From Limnephilus marmoratus (taxonomy: Eukaryota > Arthropoda > Insecta > Trichoptera > Limnephilidae): DNA of 64,000 bases. Shown here piece after piece: positions 42,051-52,223 of this stretch. The notes beneath the pieces were generated by a model. It was not told the DNA's origin. It did no database searches and was given only the letters and a program-made list of their open reading frames with translations. How positions within the stretch are numbered: position 1 is the stretch's first letter; every line of letters begins with the position of its first letter. The translations under genes and the position numbers were made by a program. The stretch spans positions 55,155,058 to 55,219,057 of the forward strand of contig OU862919.1 of the NCBI GenBank assembly GCA_917880885.1, in the 5' to 3' direction.

Positions 42051-42911
42051 TTTTTATTTTTTTATTTATTAACCAATACATATAATATACAATTAACCAA
42101 AATATATATAATATATAATATGAGTGGTAACAATACCTCCCTAATTGAGAAATTCTCGTGTTTAGAGAGGGAGATTGATAGTACTATACACACTTAACAG
42201 TTGTTACAAATTGAATGTATGTAGATTAATTTTTTTTAATGAATAATAAGTTGGCATTTTTTTGTACATAATGCAAAAAATTTATACATAATGAAAATAT
42301 AAGTTGGCATTTTTATTGTACATAATGAAACATAATGTGAATTTTCATACATAGAGAAATATTAGTTGGCATTTTTTGTTCATAATGGAAATATAAGTTG
42401 GCACATCGTAACACACGCCTAGATCTAGTTAAAAGTAAAATGTTTTTTTAAGTTTTTGTTTAAAAAATTCATAATTCCTTTCGGATTGTATTTCTTTAGG
42501 GAGTTCGTTAAAGAATTTTATGGCTGAGTATGTGTAATGATGTTGGGCTGTTGTTGTATTAAGTTTAGGGATTATTATTTGCTCTAAGGTTCTCGGCCTG
42601 GTGCTAAATGACTTTGTTGTTAGTTTATCTTTGTGGATTTGAAGTAATGCATTTTTTTGATAAATTTTATTTTGTGGTAATACTTTGAATTCATCGAATA
42701 ATTTTTGGGTTGAATAGTCTAATTGTTTCTTTAGAATAATTTTGATGAGTCTTCTATGTACTATTTCAAGTGGGGTTAAATTGGTTTTATACGCTCCTTC
42801 CCAGCCTATTATTCCGTATTGTAGAACTGATTTATTATTACTTAGCATACATTCCAAGAAAATTCCGTTCAACCCGAATGATTTCGAAAACAAATCAGAA
42901 GTCATAACCAT
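42050..42911 (-). mobile_element. 5'-truncated LINE with repeated 3' UTR and terminal hairpin
   Basis: The minus-strand frame 42911-42429 is the C-terminal part of a LINE RT (LQYGIIGWEGAYKTNLTPLE, then TTTAQHHYTYSAIKFFNELP). Its 3' UTR contains about four units around ATAAGTTGGCATTTTT and TACATAATG, then the hairpin at 42136-42173 (CTCCCTAA, inner GAGAA/TTCTC), and ends in T-rich sequence at 42045-42070. It shares its 3' UTR with the fragment at 2744-2940 and its protein type with 50129-50515. Confidence 0.75.
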
Positions 42912-43545
42912 TATGTCTGCACTCTAACAGTGATGTGTAGAATACACAGTTCTAGGAAATAATTGTTTTACCCTTTGATATTGTCTGATTATTTTAGATT
43001 CTGTTAAAAATTGGTAAAAGTGAGATTGGATGGGAAATGATATTGAATCAATAGTCAAAATGACAGAACCTGTATTTACATATAAATTAATATTTTAGTC
43101 CGCCGATATATTTTTTTTATGATGCATTCATTCGCCCACGTGTCCCGACTCGAATTGTTCGCAAGGCCCGCCACGCTGCTCACTGCGGATAATGTATTCC
43201 CTCCCCATTGTGCACCGGAATGAAGGATTGTTACAGCCTTTACCGGGTAGAAACATTAAGCATCACAAACGACGATAAATTAGACAATTTTTGACTTAAA
43301 AAATATTTTTTTAAAGTTTGAATTTTATATTCTGTACGACATACTCGTATTGTATGCCAAATGCCAAATTAATATTATGACCTTCTTTCATGAGGTTACG
43401 TAAGTATCCGATACTCATTTTGTGTACTCACGCCAAAAACATCTTTTCGCACAATCCATTTAATTTGCTACTGAAATTTCAACTGAGTGAACCGAATCAC
43501 CACCAATCATTGTTGATATCCGGAGACATCAAAACTAGAGCGTTT
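42912..43545. other. Intergenic stretch with no gene seen
   Basis: No coding or repeat structure is recognised. A short GC-rich patch lies at 43130-43215. Confidence 0.3.
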
Positions 43546-43875
43546 TAATTTTTTTTTACATTGGCTCCAAACAAGAGGCCTACGGGCCTATATCGTCTTT
43601 GGGGATGCTGTGTGGGGGGTTTTTTAGAAAAGAAAGGAGAGGAAGTTCTGGGATGGAAAAGGGTACGAGGGTAGGAATCTGGGGGTTAGCGTGTCCGGGA
43701 GTAACGAACGTAAGAATTCCTCCCCACACTTAGGGCAAGCGCAACTGCCGCTAAGACCCTGGACAAACCCCACCCGATGAAGCCCTGCTAAGTCACCAAA
43801 TGTAGCTAACCACTTGGGGTGACCTATGGCAGGGGTATTTCATGACCTCATTCACAACCAAACTGATGCTGTATC
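43546..43875 (-). mobile_element. Probable LINE 3' end with CXCXXC segment
   Basis: On the minus strand a frame reads GDLAGLHRVGFVQG, then CACPKCGEEFLRSLLPDTL. It is followed after about 100 bases by GGCCTCTTGTTTGGAGCCAATG and an A-rich tail (complement of 43548-43562). The cysteine segment and tail suit the end of a non-LTR ORF2. No RT part is present, so the assignment is tentative. Confidence 0.4.
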
Positions 43876-43879
43876 CGTC

Positions 43880-44140
43880 ATTTATATTACATTTATACTG
43901 TGCTCACACGCAATAATTTACAAAATGTCTGACAAAAGTGATGTTTAGAGTCTTGACGACGCGAGTCGGGACAACTTCGCCCGGAATAACCTAGCCCGGA
44001 TGGTCGCCGCCTAGCGAAACTGGCGTCACCGACAAGTTTGCGAACTGTGTACGAACCTCCGCGCAAAGCGTCGGATACTTGCGATTTTCTGTAAAAGAAA
44101 AATTTAAATACAACCATAACGCATTATGTTAATTGTAAAT
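43880..44140. other. Short spacer with no gene seen
   Basis: A minus-strand frame at 43893-44117 is rich in R and S with no recognisable domain. Confidence 0.25.
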
Positions 44141-44149
44141 AGAACAAAA

Positions 44150-44600
44150 ATTTTTCAGAGAATTATCTTAATTTTTTTTTAAATTTTGATAGAAAAATCT
44201 ATGAAAATTATTATGTGTGAAACAAAATATCGGTCAAATGCTGCCATGGCTTTGGTGGCTTTCCCATCTCCGATGGTCCATATTTCAATAACGCTGAGGC
44301 ATAATTGTGGTTCAATGTCATTAATATGCCGAATTGTCACATCCTTAAGCTCTAGAATTGTTTACATTATTGACGTACACTTTTTTTTTAAATCTCCAAA
44401 GAAAGAAGTCCAACGGTGACAAATCACAAGATCGTGGAGGCCAATTGACATCGCCACGACGCGACGTGAGATCATACGGCCATTGAATTTCTCGCGCAAA
44501 AGAGCCATTGTTTCATTGGCTGTGTGGCAAGTGGCACCATCTTGTTGGAACCACATATCGTCCAGCTCCATATTCTCAATTTCTGATCACTAAAAGTCCG
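44150..44600 (-). pseudogene. Tc1/mariner-like transposase fragment (second catalytic D)
   Basis: On the minus strand, MWFQQDGATCHTANETMALL carries the 'QQDGA..H' motif that holds the second aspartate of Tc1/mariner-type DDE transposases. It is followed by LREKFNGRMISRR, after a frameshift by SFFGDLKKK, and then HINDIEPQLCLSVIE to about 44170. The first catalytic D and the N-terminal helix-turn-helix are absent. A separate piece with the first D of what looks like the same family lies at 50834-51049. Confidence 0.68.
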
Positions 44601-44659
44601 TTATCATCTCGCGATAGTGAAAATTATTCACGGTAACTGCTTGGCCGACCTCATTTTAA

Positions 44660-44870
44660 AGTTTTTTTTAAATTTAATTTAATTTATTTTTTAAATTATT
44701 TTCATTTTTCATTTTTTTTATTGAAACATTAATTAAAGTTGCAATTTTACAACATAATATAACAACAATATTTCAATCACTCTCCTAATAAAGCAGCTGC
44801 TTGTGTTTAGGAGAGGAGAACTAATTATTTTTACGTCCATACAAATTAAAAATATTATTCGATTAATTGT
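44660..44870 (-). mobile_element. LINE 3' UTR fragment with terminal hairpin
   Basis: A T-rich left end (44664-44722) is followed by a stem-loop at 44780-44816 with outer arms CTCTCCTAA and TTAGGAGAG and inner arms AAGCA and TGCTT. The loop side keeps the GTGT of the 2796 and 42136 hairpins. No coding remains. It directly abuts the 5' region of the intact LINE. Confidence 0.6.
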
Positions 44871-45176
44871 ATTTATTAGTAAATAATACAATCCGAAACA
44901 GTTACAAGATACATACAAGTGTTTACTGCATTAATAGTGATATGAATTCTGTACTTTGAAACAGGAGTATTTAAGTGAATAATAAATATTAATATCGGAA
45001 AATAGTGACAGTGAAATTGAAATATATTCAAAGCTAAGGAGAGCTCTTGTGATTGGCCAACAACATCGCCATCTTTCCTACACTGACCATACAGCTTGCT
45101 TGCTTGCTTCACTGTCTCAGACGCTTTTGTGCATTGTGCTGTTTTTGCAGAAATACAGTCTACTACTAGAGTGACC

Positions 45177-45968
45177 ATGAGTTCGAGCAAAAAAACCGGT
45201 ACCCAACAACAAGATAATTTGAACACAAGATCCAAAAACAAAATGAATACTGTGCCTGATGACTTTAACCCAGAAGAAGATGTTTTTTCAAAATTTGCAT
45301 CATACGTAGATTCAAAACTGGAGAAAATAAAAACTCAAATTCTTGAAAACATTGACAAAAAAATGTTAGAGTTTCAAAAAACAACGGAATTTATTAGTCA
45401 AAAATATGATGACATCATTTCTCGCTTAGACTCCATAAATCATGTTAAAGGCGAAGTAGAAAGTTTAAAAACCGATTTGGAAAACAAAAGTAAAAACATT
45501 AAGCAACTGGAAACTAGACTGGCTTACTTAGAACAGTCCAACCTTGATGACCAAATTGAAATTACAGGAATTGAGGAAAAAATTAATGAACATCCCAAAA
45601 TAACCGCTATCAAACTAATTGAAAGTGCTAATATTAAAATTAGTTCAGATGATATTACCTCAGCAATAAGGCAATATGACAGAAGACCAGGACATCCAAA
45701 AAAAATTATCCTAAAAATTAGAAATCCAGAATGTAGATTAAAATTATTGGCTAATAAGAAAGTGATTTCGAACCGTGAAAACATGATATTCCTAGGAGAA
45801 TCACTAACTCCTTATTTTAAAGAGCTACTTTGGAAAGCTAAAACAAAGGGAAAAGAATTAAAATATAAATACATTTGGTATAAAAATGGTTCGGTTCTAA
45901 TGAAAGAAGATGATGGCAAAAAAATCAAGGAAATAAAACACGAAGACGACCTCAATAGATTATTATAG
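45177..45968 (+). CDS. LINE ORF1 protein, coiled-coil RNA-binding type
   Basis: 263 residues from the ATG at 45177, in the context GTGACCATGAG. The frame is open upstream to about 45096 without an ATG. The N-terminal third is polar. A central heptad-rich segment (about residues 60-125, with EKIKTQILENIDKKM and ESLKTDLENKSKNIKQLETR) predicts a trimer-type coiled coil. A basic C-terminal half (SANIKISSDDIT, GHPKKIILKIRNPECRLKLL) resembles the RRM plus C-terminal nucleic-acid-binding region of LINE ORF1 proteins. It would coat element RNA as a chaperone. No CCHC knuckle is seen. The ORF2 start lies 43 nt downstream, so re-initiation is plausible. Confidence 0.8.
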   Translation: MSSSKKTGTQQQDNLNTRSKNKMNTVPDDFNPEEDVFSKFASYVDSKLEKIKTQILENIDKKMLEFQKTTEFISQKYDDIISRLDSINHVKGEVESLKTDLENKSKNIKQLETRLAYLEQSNLDDQIEITGIEEKINEHPKITAIKLIESANIKISSDDITSAIRQYDRRPGHPKKIILKIRNPECRLKLLANKKVISNRENMIFLGESLTPYFKELLWKAKTKGKELKYKYIWYKNGSVLMKEDDGKKIKEIKHEDDLNRLL

Positions 45969-46011
45969 AATTTGATTAATAAAGGCACCGAAAATATTTA
46001 CATCATTAAAA

Positions 46012-48987
46012 ATGGATGTCGATTTAGGAAAATGCGTTGATTTGAGTGACATCACAGAACCTAATTTAATTATTAAAGATTTATTAACTTGCAAAAATTT
46101 TTTAAAACATTCCAAGTTTTCTTTACTTTGTTTAAACGTTAGAAGCTTAAATAAAAACTTTGATGAAACCATAACTATGCTGAATGGGATTGAACACCGT
46201 CCTGAGGTACTAGTGTTTACAGAAGCTTGGCTAAAAAAAATTACCAATATACCTAACATCCCTGGATACACTGTTTACAATACAAATAAAAACTGTTTGC
46301 AGAACGATGGTGTAGTTGCCTATATAAAACAAAATGTTCACGCGACTGTTGATGAAGTTGTTCTCCCTGGCGCAAACTGCCTAGGCATGCAGATATCGAG
46401 TACCTTGTGTGTAATAGCTGTGTATAGATCTCCGTCCCAGGCTCAAATAGATTATTTCCTTGAATCGCTGAGCGAACTGCTTGACTCTACATCTATCCAA
46501 AATAAGGAAATCATTTTATGTGGGGATATAAATATTAATACTTTGGATTTGAGCGATATGAAAACTCAGAAATACCTCTCACTTATGGCTTTTCATGGTT
46601 TGAAACCAATCATAAATTCGCCTACAAGAGTTTCTTCTACCAGTTCAACCTGCATCGATCACATTATGGTGAAATCTAAATTCGAACCACAAGGAGCTGT
46701 CTTCACTACTGGCATAACAGATCATGATGTGATATTGCTGAGATTTATGAGCTTTACACTAAAGAAAATAGCAAAGGATAATGTGAAAATCAAAACCGTC
46801 ATAGATAACAATCTTTTGAAGGACAGATTAAAGGAGGAATCATGGCAGTCAGTCCTATCATCTCAAGATGTTAATTCAGCTGCTGAAAATTTTATAAAGT
46901 GTTTAAAAATGCATGTGAAAAATTGTTCGTCTGTACAAAGTGAAAAACATAACATGAAGTACTTAAAACCTTGGATAAATGATGGAATTATTAAATGCCT
47001 CAGAACCCGTGACAAATTGCACTACAAATGTAGAGAAGAGTTAAATAATATTCAATTGCTGAACTATTACAAAAGATATAGAAACTGGTGTACAAAAATC
47101 ATAAAATATACAAAACAAGCGTATTACAGAAGAAAATTGGATAACGTCAATGGAAATACCAAACAACAGTGGAAGATTATAAAGGAGGCTGTAAATATAC
47201 GAAAGGAACAATTGTCTATAAAAAAATTAAAAATCAACAACAATATTATCTCAATGGAGGAGAATCCAAATATAATCACTAATCACGTAAATAACTTCTT
47301 CAGCGATATTGGTCCTAGATTCGCCAAAAATTTGTGCAGCGCAAACAAAACTACCGAAATGTGTCTTGTAAACAATTTTATACCTAGTACTCAAGTAACA
47401 GGAGACACATTTAAATTTAAATCTACTAACATTTATGAAGTTACAAAAGTGATACATGAATTAAAAATGTCTTTTTCCTGTGGCATTGATGGCTTAAGTA
47501 CAATGGTGTATAAACAAAACGTTTCTGTATTGGCTGGTCCCATATCACATATTGTTAACATTAGTTTTAAAAATGGCGTGTTTCCCTCTCATTGTAAGAT
47601 TGCTAAGGTTATTCCTCTTTTCAAAGGTGGAGATCAGCTAGATGTTAACAATTATCGACCCATATCCTTGCTCAATACTCTCTCAAAAGTAATAGAGAGA
47701 TTGGTAAAGTCAAGATTAGTTTCATTCTTAGAAAAGCACAAAATACTCTCCGACAATCAATTCGGTTTCAGAGAGAATAAAGGTACGAGTGATGCTGTAT
47801 TGAAGGTACTGACCAAAGTTATAAGCGCGCTGGATTATGGCAACAAAGCTTTAGCGGTGTTTTTGGACTTATCAAAAGCATTTGATACAGTTTCCCATGA
47901 ATTGCTCCTTAAAAAATTATCATCTCTAGGCATTGATAGTACAGCAATGGGTTGGTTCAGATCTTATCTTAGTGATAGAACGCAGCAAGTAGAGATAAAT
48001 AAAATATTAAGCAATGGTAAATCAATCTCCTTTGGAGTCCCGCAAGGTAGTGTGCTTGGGCCAATATTGTTTCTAATATATATAAATGATTTATGTAATC
48101 TGAATATTCCTGGTAACATCGTTAGTTTTGCAGATGATACTACCTTAATATTTGAGGGTAAAACTTGGGATGAAACATTTGACAAATGTAATACAGGTTT
48201 AAGAGTGGTAAATAGTTGGTTAAATAATAGTATTTTAACTTTGAACATACAAAAAACCAAATATATCACTTTTAGCATTTCAAGTAAAAGTCAACCTTCT
48301 GCCACTCATAATTTAATAATACACAATTGTTTGCAAACCTGTAACTGTAACCCTGTAGAAAATGTAGTCAGCATCAAATACCTTGGCGTAAAAATAGATA
48401 AATTTTTAAGATGGAACGATCATGTTAATATGTTGGTAAATAATATTAGGAGACTTACCTATATCTTTAAAGAACTCAGACATATACTAGACAAGGAAAA
48501 ATTGAAGATGGTTTATTTTGCAATAATCCAGTCTCTACTTTCTTATAATATAGTGTGCTGGGGTTCTTGCCAAAAGACTTATATAGAACCACTTAACATT
48601 GCCCAAAAACTGATCCTTAAAGTTATGTTCAAGAAAAAATTTAGATATCCAAGTCATATACTTTATAAGGAATGTAATGTCATGAATGTAAAACAGCTGT
48701 ATATTACACAAACACTTTGTAAATTTTTTAATAATATTAATATTGCAGAAAGAACTCAGCAAATTCGTACTACTAGAATTGGGTCTGGTCTTAACTTTGT
48801 GGCAATTCAAACTAAATCTTCTTTTGGTCAAAGAAATTACTTCTATCAGGCTCCACTCATATTTAATAGCCTTCCAGAACATATTAAGTCATCTAATTCC
48901 TTGTGCACTTTTAAAAAGATGGTTAAATTATTCGTATTAGCCGAAGATTGCCAATTGATTTTTTCTACATTGTCATTTCTAAATTAA
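46012..48987 (+). CDS. LINE ORF2 protein: APE endonuclease and reverse transcriptase
   Basis: 991 residues. The endonuclease (about 1-245) has LNVRSLN (N42), FTEAWL (E71), CGDININ (D172, N174), IDHI (D216, H217) and TDHD (D237, H238), all expected catalytic positions of APE-type LINE nucleases. The RT (about 475-770) has VNNYRPISLL, LDLSKAFDTVSH, FGVPQGSVLGPILF and the palm FADD at 706-709. A thumb and C-terminal tail with WGSC and FGQRNYFYQAPLIFN follow. The enzyme nicks target DNA and primes cDNA synthesis on it. The order and the lack of an RNase H or restriction-like nuclease fit Jockey/CR1-related clades. No stop or missing catalytic residue was found. Confidence 0.92.
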   Translation: MDVDLGKCVDLSDITEPNLIIKDLLTCKNFLKHSKFSLLCLNVRSLNKNFDETITMLNGIEHRPEVLVFTEAWLKKITNIPNIPGYTVYNTNKNCLQNDGVVAYIKQNVHATVDEVVLPGANCLGMQISSTLCVIAVYRSPSQAQIDYFLESLSELLDSTSIQNKEIILCGDININTLDLSDMKTQKYLSLMAFHGLKPIINSPTRVSSTSSTCIDHIMVKSKFEPQGAVFTTGITDHDVILLRFMSFTLKKIAKDNVKIKTVIDNNLLKDRLKEESWQSVLSSQDVNSAAENFIKCLKMHVKNCSSVQSEKHNMKYLKPWINDGIIKCLRTRDKLHYKCREELNNIQLLNYYKRYRNWCTKIIKYTKQAYYRRKLDNVNGNTKQQWKIIKEAVNIRKEQLSIKKLKINNNIISMEENPNIITNHVNNFFSDIGPRFAKNLCSANKTTEMCLVNNFIPSTQVTGDTFKFKSTNIYEVTKVIHELKMSFSCGIDGLSTMVYKQNVSVLAGPISHIVNISFKNGVFPSHCKIAKVIPLFKGGDQLDVNNYRPISLLNTLSKVIERLVKSRLVSFLEKHKILSDNQFGFRENKGTSDAVLKVLTKVISALDYGNKALAVFLDLSKAFDTVSHELLLKKLSSLGIDSTAMGWFRSYLSDRTQQVEINKILSNGKSISFGVPQGSVLGPILFLIYINDLCNLNIPGNIVSFADDTTLIFEGKTWDETFDKCNTGLRVVNSWLNNSILTLNIQKTKYITFSISSKSQPSATHNLIIHNCLQTCNCNPVENVVSIKYLGVKIDKFLRWNDHVNMLVNNIRRLTYIFKELRHILDKEKLKMVYFAIIQSLLSYNIVCWGSCQKTYIEPLNIAQKLILKVMFKKKFRYPSHILYKECNVMNVKQLYITQTLCKFFNNINIAERTQQIRTTRIGSGLNFVAIQTKSSFGQRNYFYQAPLIFNSLPEHIKSSNSLCTFKKMVKLFVLAEDCQLIFSTLSFLN

Positions 48988-50100
48988 TAGCATATTGATT
49001 ATTTATTACAGTATATTTACTGTTAATATATAAAATTTTTTTCTTATTAACTTACCATTACGTATTAATTTTCTAACCGAACCTAATTTTAAATATTATA
49101 AATTAAACAACTTGCAAAAAAAAAGTTATTTCAAAGCTAATTTCAACATATGGTCACTCTACATGTTTTACGTTATAATGTATTTGTAGAGGCCCATTCT
49201 GTGAGAAATATTATTGTAACAATATTGTCTTTCAACACATTATCTTGTATACTCTATAAAATTGTTAATGTCAAATCAAAATGAAGTTCAAAATTTCAAT
49301 TTAAACAATAACACCTAAATTAAAAAGGTAAAGAAACAATAAATAAATAAATATATAGGGGTTACCGTATCCCATAACTTTGTCAAAACTAAAAGATCAC
49401 ACGGATGGCATTTCTAAGGTGTCACTGACATTATAAAATACAATCGTATTTTAATGAAAACGGGCACTTAAATGGAATGAAAACAATAATGTTGTGATCA
49501 AAACGGTTTCTTTCATATTTATTTCCTAATTATTTGATAGTCACTTTAATATTGCATAAGAAAGATTCGCTCTAATTTAATCGCTTATAAATCTTTGTTT
49601 TTTTTTTTTTTCATTGTTTATTTTTTACACCTATTTAAAAAAAAAAACCTAAGGACATGTATTTTTTTAGTTTTATATAACTAATGATATAGTGAATGAG
49701 AACATTTTGTCTGATCTCTCAACACTTTCTTATTAATTCATATATTTTTGTCACTTATTATTTTCTCTGTTTATCATTTTATTTTTAAATTTTATGATTT
49801 TGCTTTTACTTAACTGTTTTGCATGACCAATATTTGCGTGTGTTATTTTTATTAAATTGTGAAATTATTAACCCCGATACAGGCGAACCCTAGTGGGGTT
49901 AATAATTACATGCTAAAAATATATGTACCTACATAAATTGTGAAGAAGCAATAAATAAATAATAAATAAATATATAAATATATATTACAAAAACTATTAG
50001 TATGAGAAAACACGATATAAGTAATAAAATTATAGGTTAGCTAATAATTGATTCAAAGGATTGATAAAGCAAAAACATATTTCTAAACAATAAGTAAAGT
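48988..50100. other. 3' UTR and flank of the intact LINE
   Basis: No gene is seen. Tails of the AATAAATAAATA type lie at 49338-49355 and 49950-49972, a T-run at 49588-49612, and a hairpin at 49868-49903 (TTAACCCC pairing with GGGGTTAA). Confidence 0.5.
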
Positions 50101-50128
50101 TATGAGGTGGTATTAGAGTATTTTTTTT

Positions 50129-50720
50129 TTAATATTTGTCGTAGTTTTCTTCCGATCGTTCTAGGGGTAATTTATCGAATAATTTTATACCCTTGAATAT
50201 ATAGTGGTGCTGTGCTGTTGTGGTTCGTACTAGTGGTACGGTTGGTCCTCCAACAGATATGATTCTTTTGCTAATATTTAAGTGTGGTGTATTATTTTTG
50301 TTAAAGAAATCTATATGTAATTGTACTCGTAGTAGTGCAATTTTGTCATAAATTTTTGTAAGTGGGGGAATCGGTAAATATTGGAGAACATTTATTGTTG
50401 GGTAGTAATAGGAATTTTTAAAGATAATTTTTATTAAAAATTTTTGAATTGTTTCCAGTGGAAGTTGGGATGATTTATATGCATCCCTTAAGCTACAATT
50501 CCACAGAGTGCGCAAGTGCGTAATAGATATATTTTAGTATTTTTAATGATAGGTACAGTATTTCTAAGTTTAAAAAATATGTAGAAATATATGAAATAAT
50601 GGAATTTATTTGACTTTTCCATTTGATGTTATTTTCGATAATAATTATTCCAAGATATTTTGGTGCGATCCTAATAAGGCAATTTATTTCGTGAATTTTT
50701 ATGTTTACTTTTATATTTGA
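50129..50720 (-). mobile_element. 5'-truncated LINE fragment
   Basis: The minus-strand frame 50515-50129 (WNCSLRDAYKSSQLPLETIQ, then TTTAQHHYIFKGIKLFDKLP) is the C-terminal tail of a LINE RT, similar to 42911-42429. Upstream coding (50515-50720) is frameshifted, with traces such as KYLGIIIIENN. It is non-functional. Confidence 0.68.
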
Positions 50721-50730
50721 GATATTCCCT

Positions 50731-50848
50731 GTTAGTAGGTACGGCCCGAAGTTAGTACGGCCCGATGTTAGTACGCGGCCCGATATTAGTACGGCCCGAT
50801 GTTAGTACGGCCCGATATTAGTACGGCCCGATGTTAGTACGGCCCGAT
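50731..50848. repeat. 16-bp tandem repeat, seven units
   Basis: Unit GTTAGTACGGCCCGAT, alternating with ATTAGTACGGCCCGAT. The third unit has an extra two bases (TACGCGGCCC). It lies between the LINE fragment and the mariner-like fragment. Confidence 0.9.
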
Positions 50849-51075
50849 GACAAAATGGCCGCCAGCCCATAAACCGCACCAAACAGTCACTCTTTGTGGA
50901 TGCATCGGCTTTTCAACAATCACTCGTAAATTCTCATTTGCCCAAATGCGCCAATTCTGCTTGTTAACGAATTCACTAAGGTGAAAGTGTGCCTCATCGC
51001 TGAAGATGATTTTCACGTCCATTTTCATAAAATGCTTAAACAATCTCAACGCGCTGTGTTGAATTTGTCAAAGAC
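50834..51075 (-). pseudogene. Tc1/mariner-like transposase fragment (first catalytic D)
   Basis: The minus-strand segment KIIFSDEAHFHLSEFVNKQN, then HPQRVTVWCGLWAGG, matches the region around the first catalytic aspartate ('FSDE.HF') of mariner-like transposases, with 'V.VWC' following. The frame is open for 71 codons. The rest of the transposase is missing. It complements the 44150-44600 piece, which carries the second D. Confidence 0.7.
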
Positions 51076-51349
51076 TGGAACAAAGAAAGGTCAAATAAAG
51101 TTGGGCAAAAACTTGACATTAAGGTGTAGCTCACAATTAACATCGTACGTTATGGTAAGACCACTCTATATTATATTGTAACTAAATATTAAATATTATA
51201 TTGTTTTTTTTTTCTTATTTCCCGTGTCAGACCACTTTATATGCACATCTATTTTAAAAAATAAAAACATGTTTGCAAAGATTATAAATACTTGAAAAAT
51301 ATCATGCAGTAGGTACTGGCTTACTTTCCAGAGATTTTTTGTTAAAAAA

Positions 51350-51640
51350 AAACTAATATTGGTGGTAATTTGGTCTCCGGTGATTTTTTCTTCAACTAAA
51401 AATATTAATAAAAAAAAAACTACAGATATTGGACAGTCGGAGTCGGGACGAGAGGCGAGGGGGCGAGAAGTTGGGCGTAACAAGGGTGAGCGTCCAGTGA
51501 CAACTTGTGAATGATTTTTGTTTGAGATTGAAAAAAAAAATCTAAAATGAATTGATAAATTCACTGGTGGCATTTCATTTATATTTTTTTACTCCGAAAT
51601 GTTGTCAGGAATCTCTGGTTAAAGTTTGTCAGGAAAGTCC
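51350..51640. mobile_element. Diverged copy of the 32-kb palindromic MITE
   Basis: It shares GGTCTCCGGTGA at its inner left arm, a TGACAACTTGTGAATG region matching the centre of 32071-32440, and an outer right arm with TTGTCAGGAATCTCTGGTTAA. The left arm is partly lost. Confidence 0.62.
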
Positions 51641-51822
51641 AAAATGATTACGATGGTTATTAAAATAGAATATTATCAAAATACGAGCGTTGTTTGCATA
51701 TATTTTAATTCAATAGAAAACATAGATCATCAAAAATGTTAATCTTGAAATTGACGAATGTGGATATACCACTTCACGAACAATCATAAAGCAAACTTTG
51801 TTACCTACTAAAAGATCAACCA

Positions 51823-52223
51823 GGGCACCTAACACGGTCGATTAATAAATATTGTGTCGATAACTTTTGGTAACTTCTCATCGTGCCCTAGCATGACTGC
51901 AGATCACCAAAAAATAAACATCAGTTGATGACTAAGTGTTCTTAATAATATGTTCGAAGTCAACGGTTTTTTGTTTTGTTTTAAAGAAAGACAAACTTTT
52001 CCTGGTAATCTCCATATATCATCAGCGGAAAATGTTGTGTGTGTCATGACGGAGGACTTAGCCAGCCGAGAATAGAATATGCGGTGGCACTCAAACGCGA
52101 TGCCCACTCAGCCACTGACCGGTCGGTATTGTTTGTACGTTAGCGATCTGCAGTTTTCCTAGGGAACGATGAGAAGTTACCAAAAGTCCTAAAATCCTTA
52201 TCTATTGACCGTGCTTAAGGGTC
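51823..52223. mobile_element. TIR element enclosing a tRNA-derived SINE
   Basis: Arms of about 80 bp (51823-51906 and 52144-52223) are inverted copies. They share ACACGGTC (GACCGTG on the right), CTTTTGGTAACTTCTCATCG and CTGCAGATC. The 237-bp interior contains a minus-strand SINE (family 2). No transposase is present. Confidence 0.75.
51965..52125 (-). mobile_element. tRNA-derived SINE, family 2, copy 1
   Basis: The minus-strand head reads CGGTCAGTGGCTGAGTGGGC (A-box region). A B-box-like stretch follows but is degraded, and then GGCTGGCTAAGTCCTCCGTC and a short body matching 58150-58313. Its T-rich left end marks the tail side. It lies inside the TIR element 51823-52223. Confidence 0.65.

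Larger units (their letters stand above)
44876..49990 (+). mobile_element. LINE with two intact ORFs (Jockey/CR1-like)
   Basis: About 300 bp of 5' UTR are followed by ORF1 (45177-45968), a 43-nt gap and ORF2 (46012-48987), both without internal stops. The 3' boundary is uncertain. One AATAAATAAATAAAT run ends near 49355. Downstream, 49868-49903 forms the same hairpin type as the 3' UTR of the related copy at 32935-33940, followed by AATAAATAAATAATAAATAAAT at about 49950-49972. An element end near 49990 with an internal insertion or expansion is therefore possible. No target duplication was determined. This is the only non-LTR element here that could still be autonomous. Confidence 0.8.

Noticed and set aside
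50731..50848. CRISPR-like array or splice branch-point array (TACTAAC on the minus strand)
   Set aside because: Units are contiguous 16-mers without spacers, so it is a simple tandem repeat. The TACTAAC match follows from the repeat unit.
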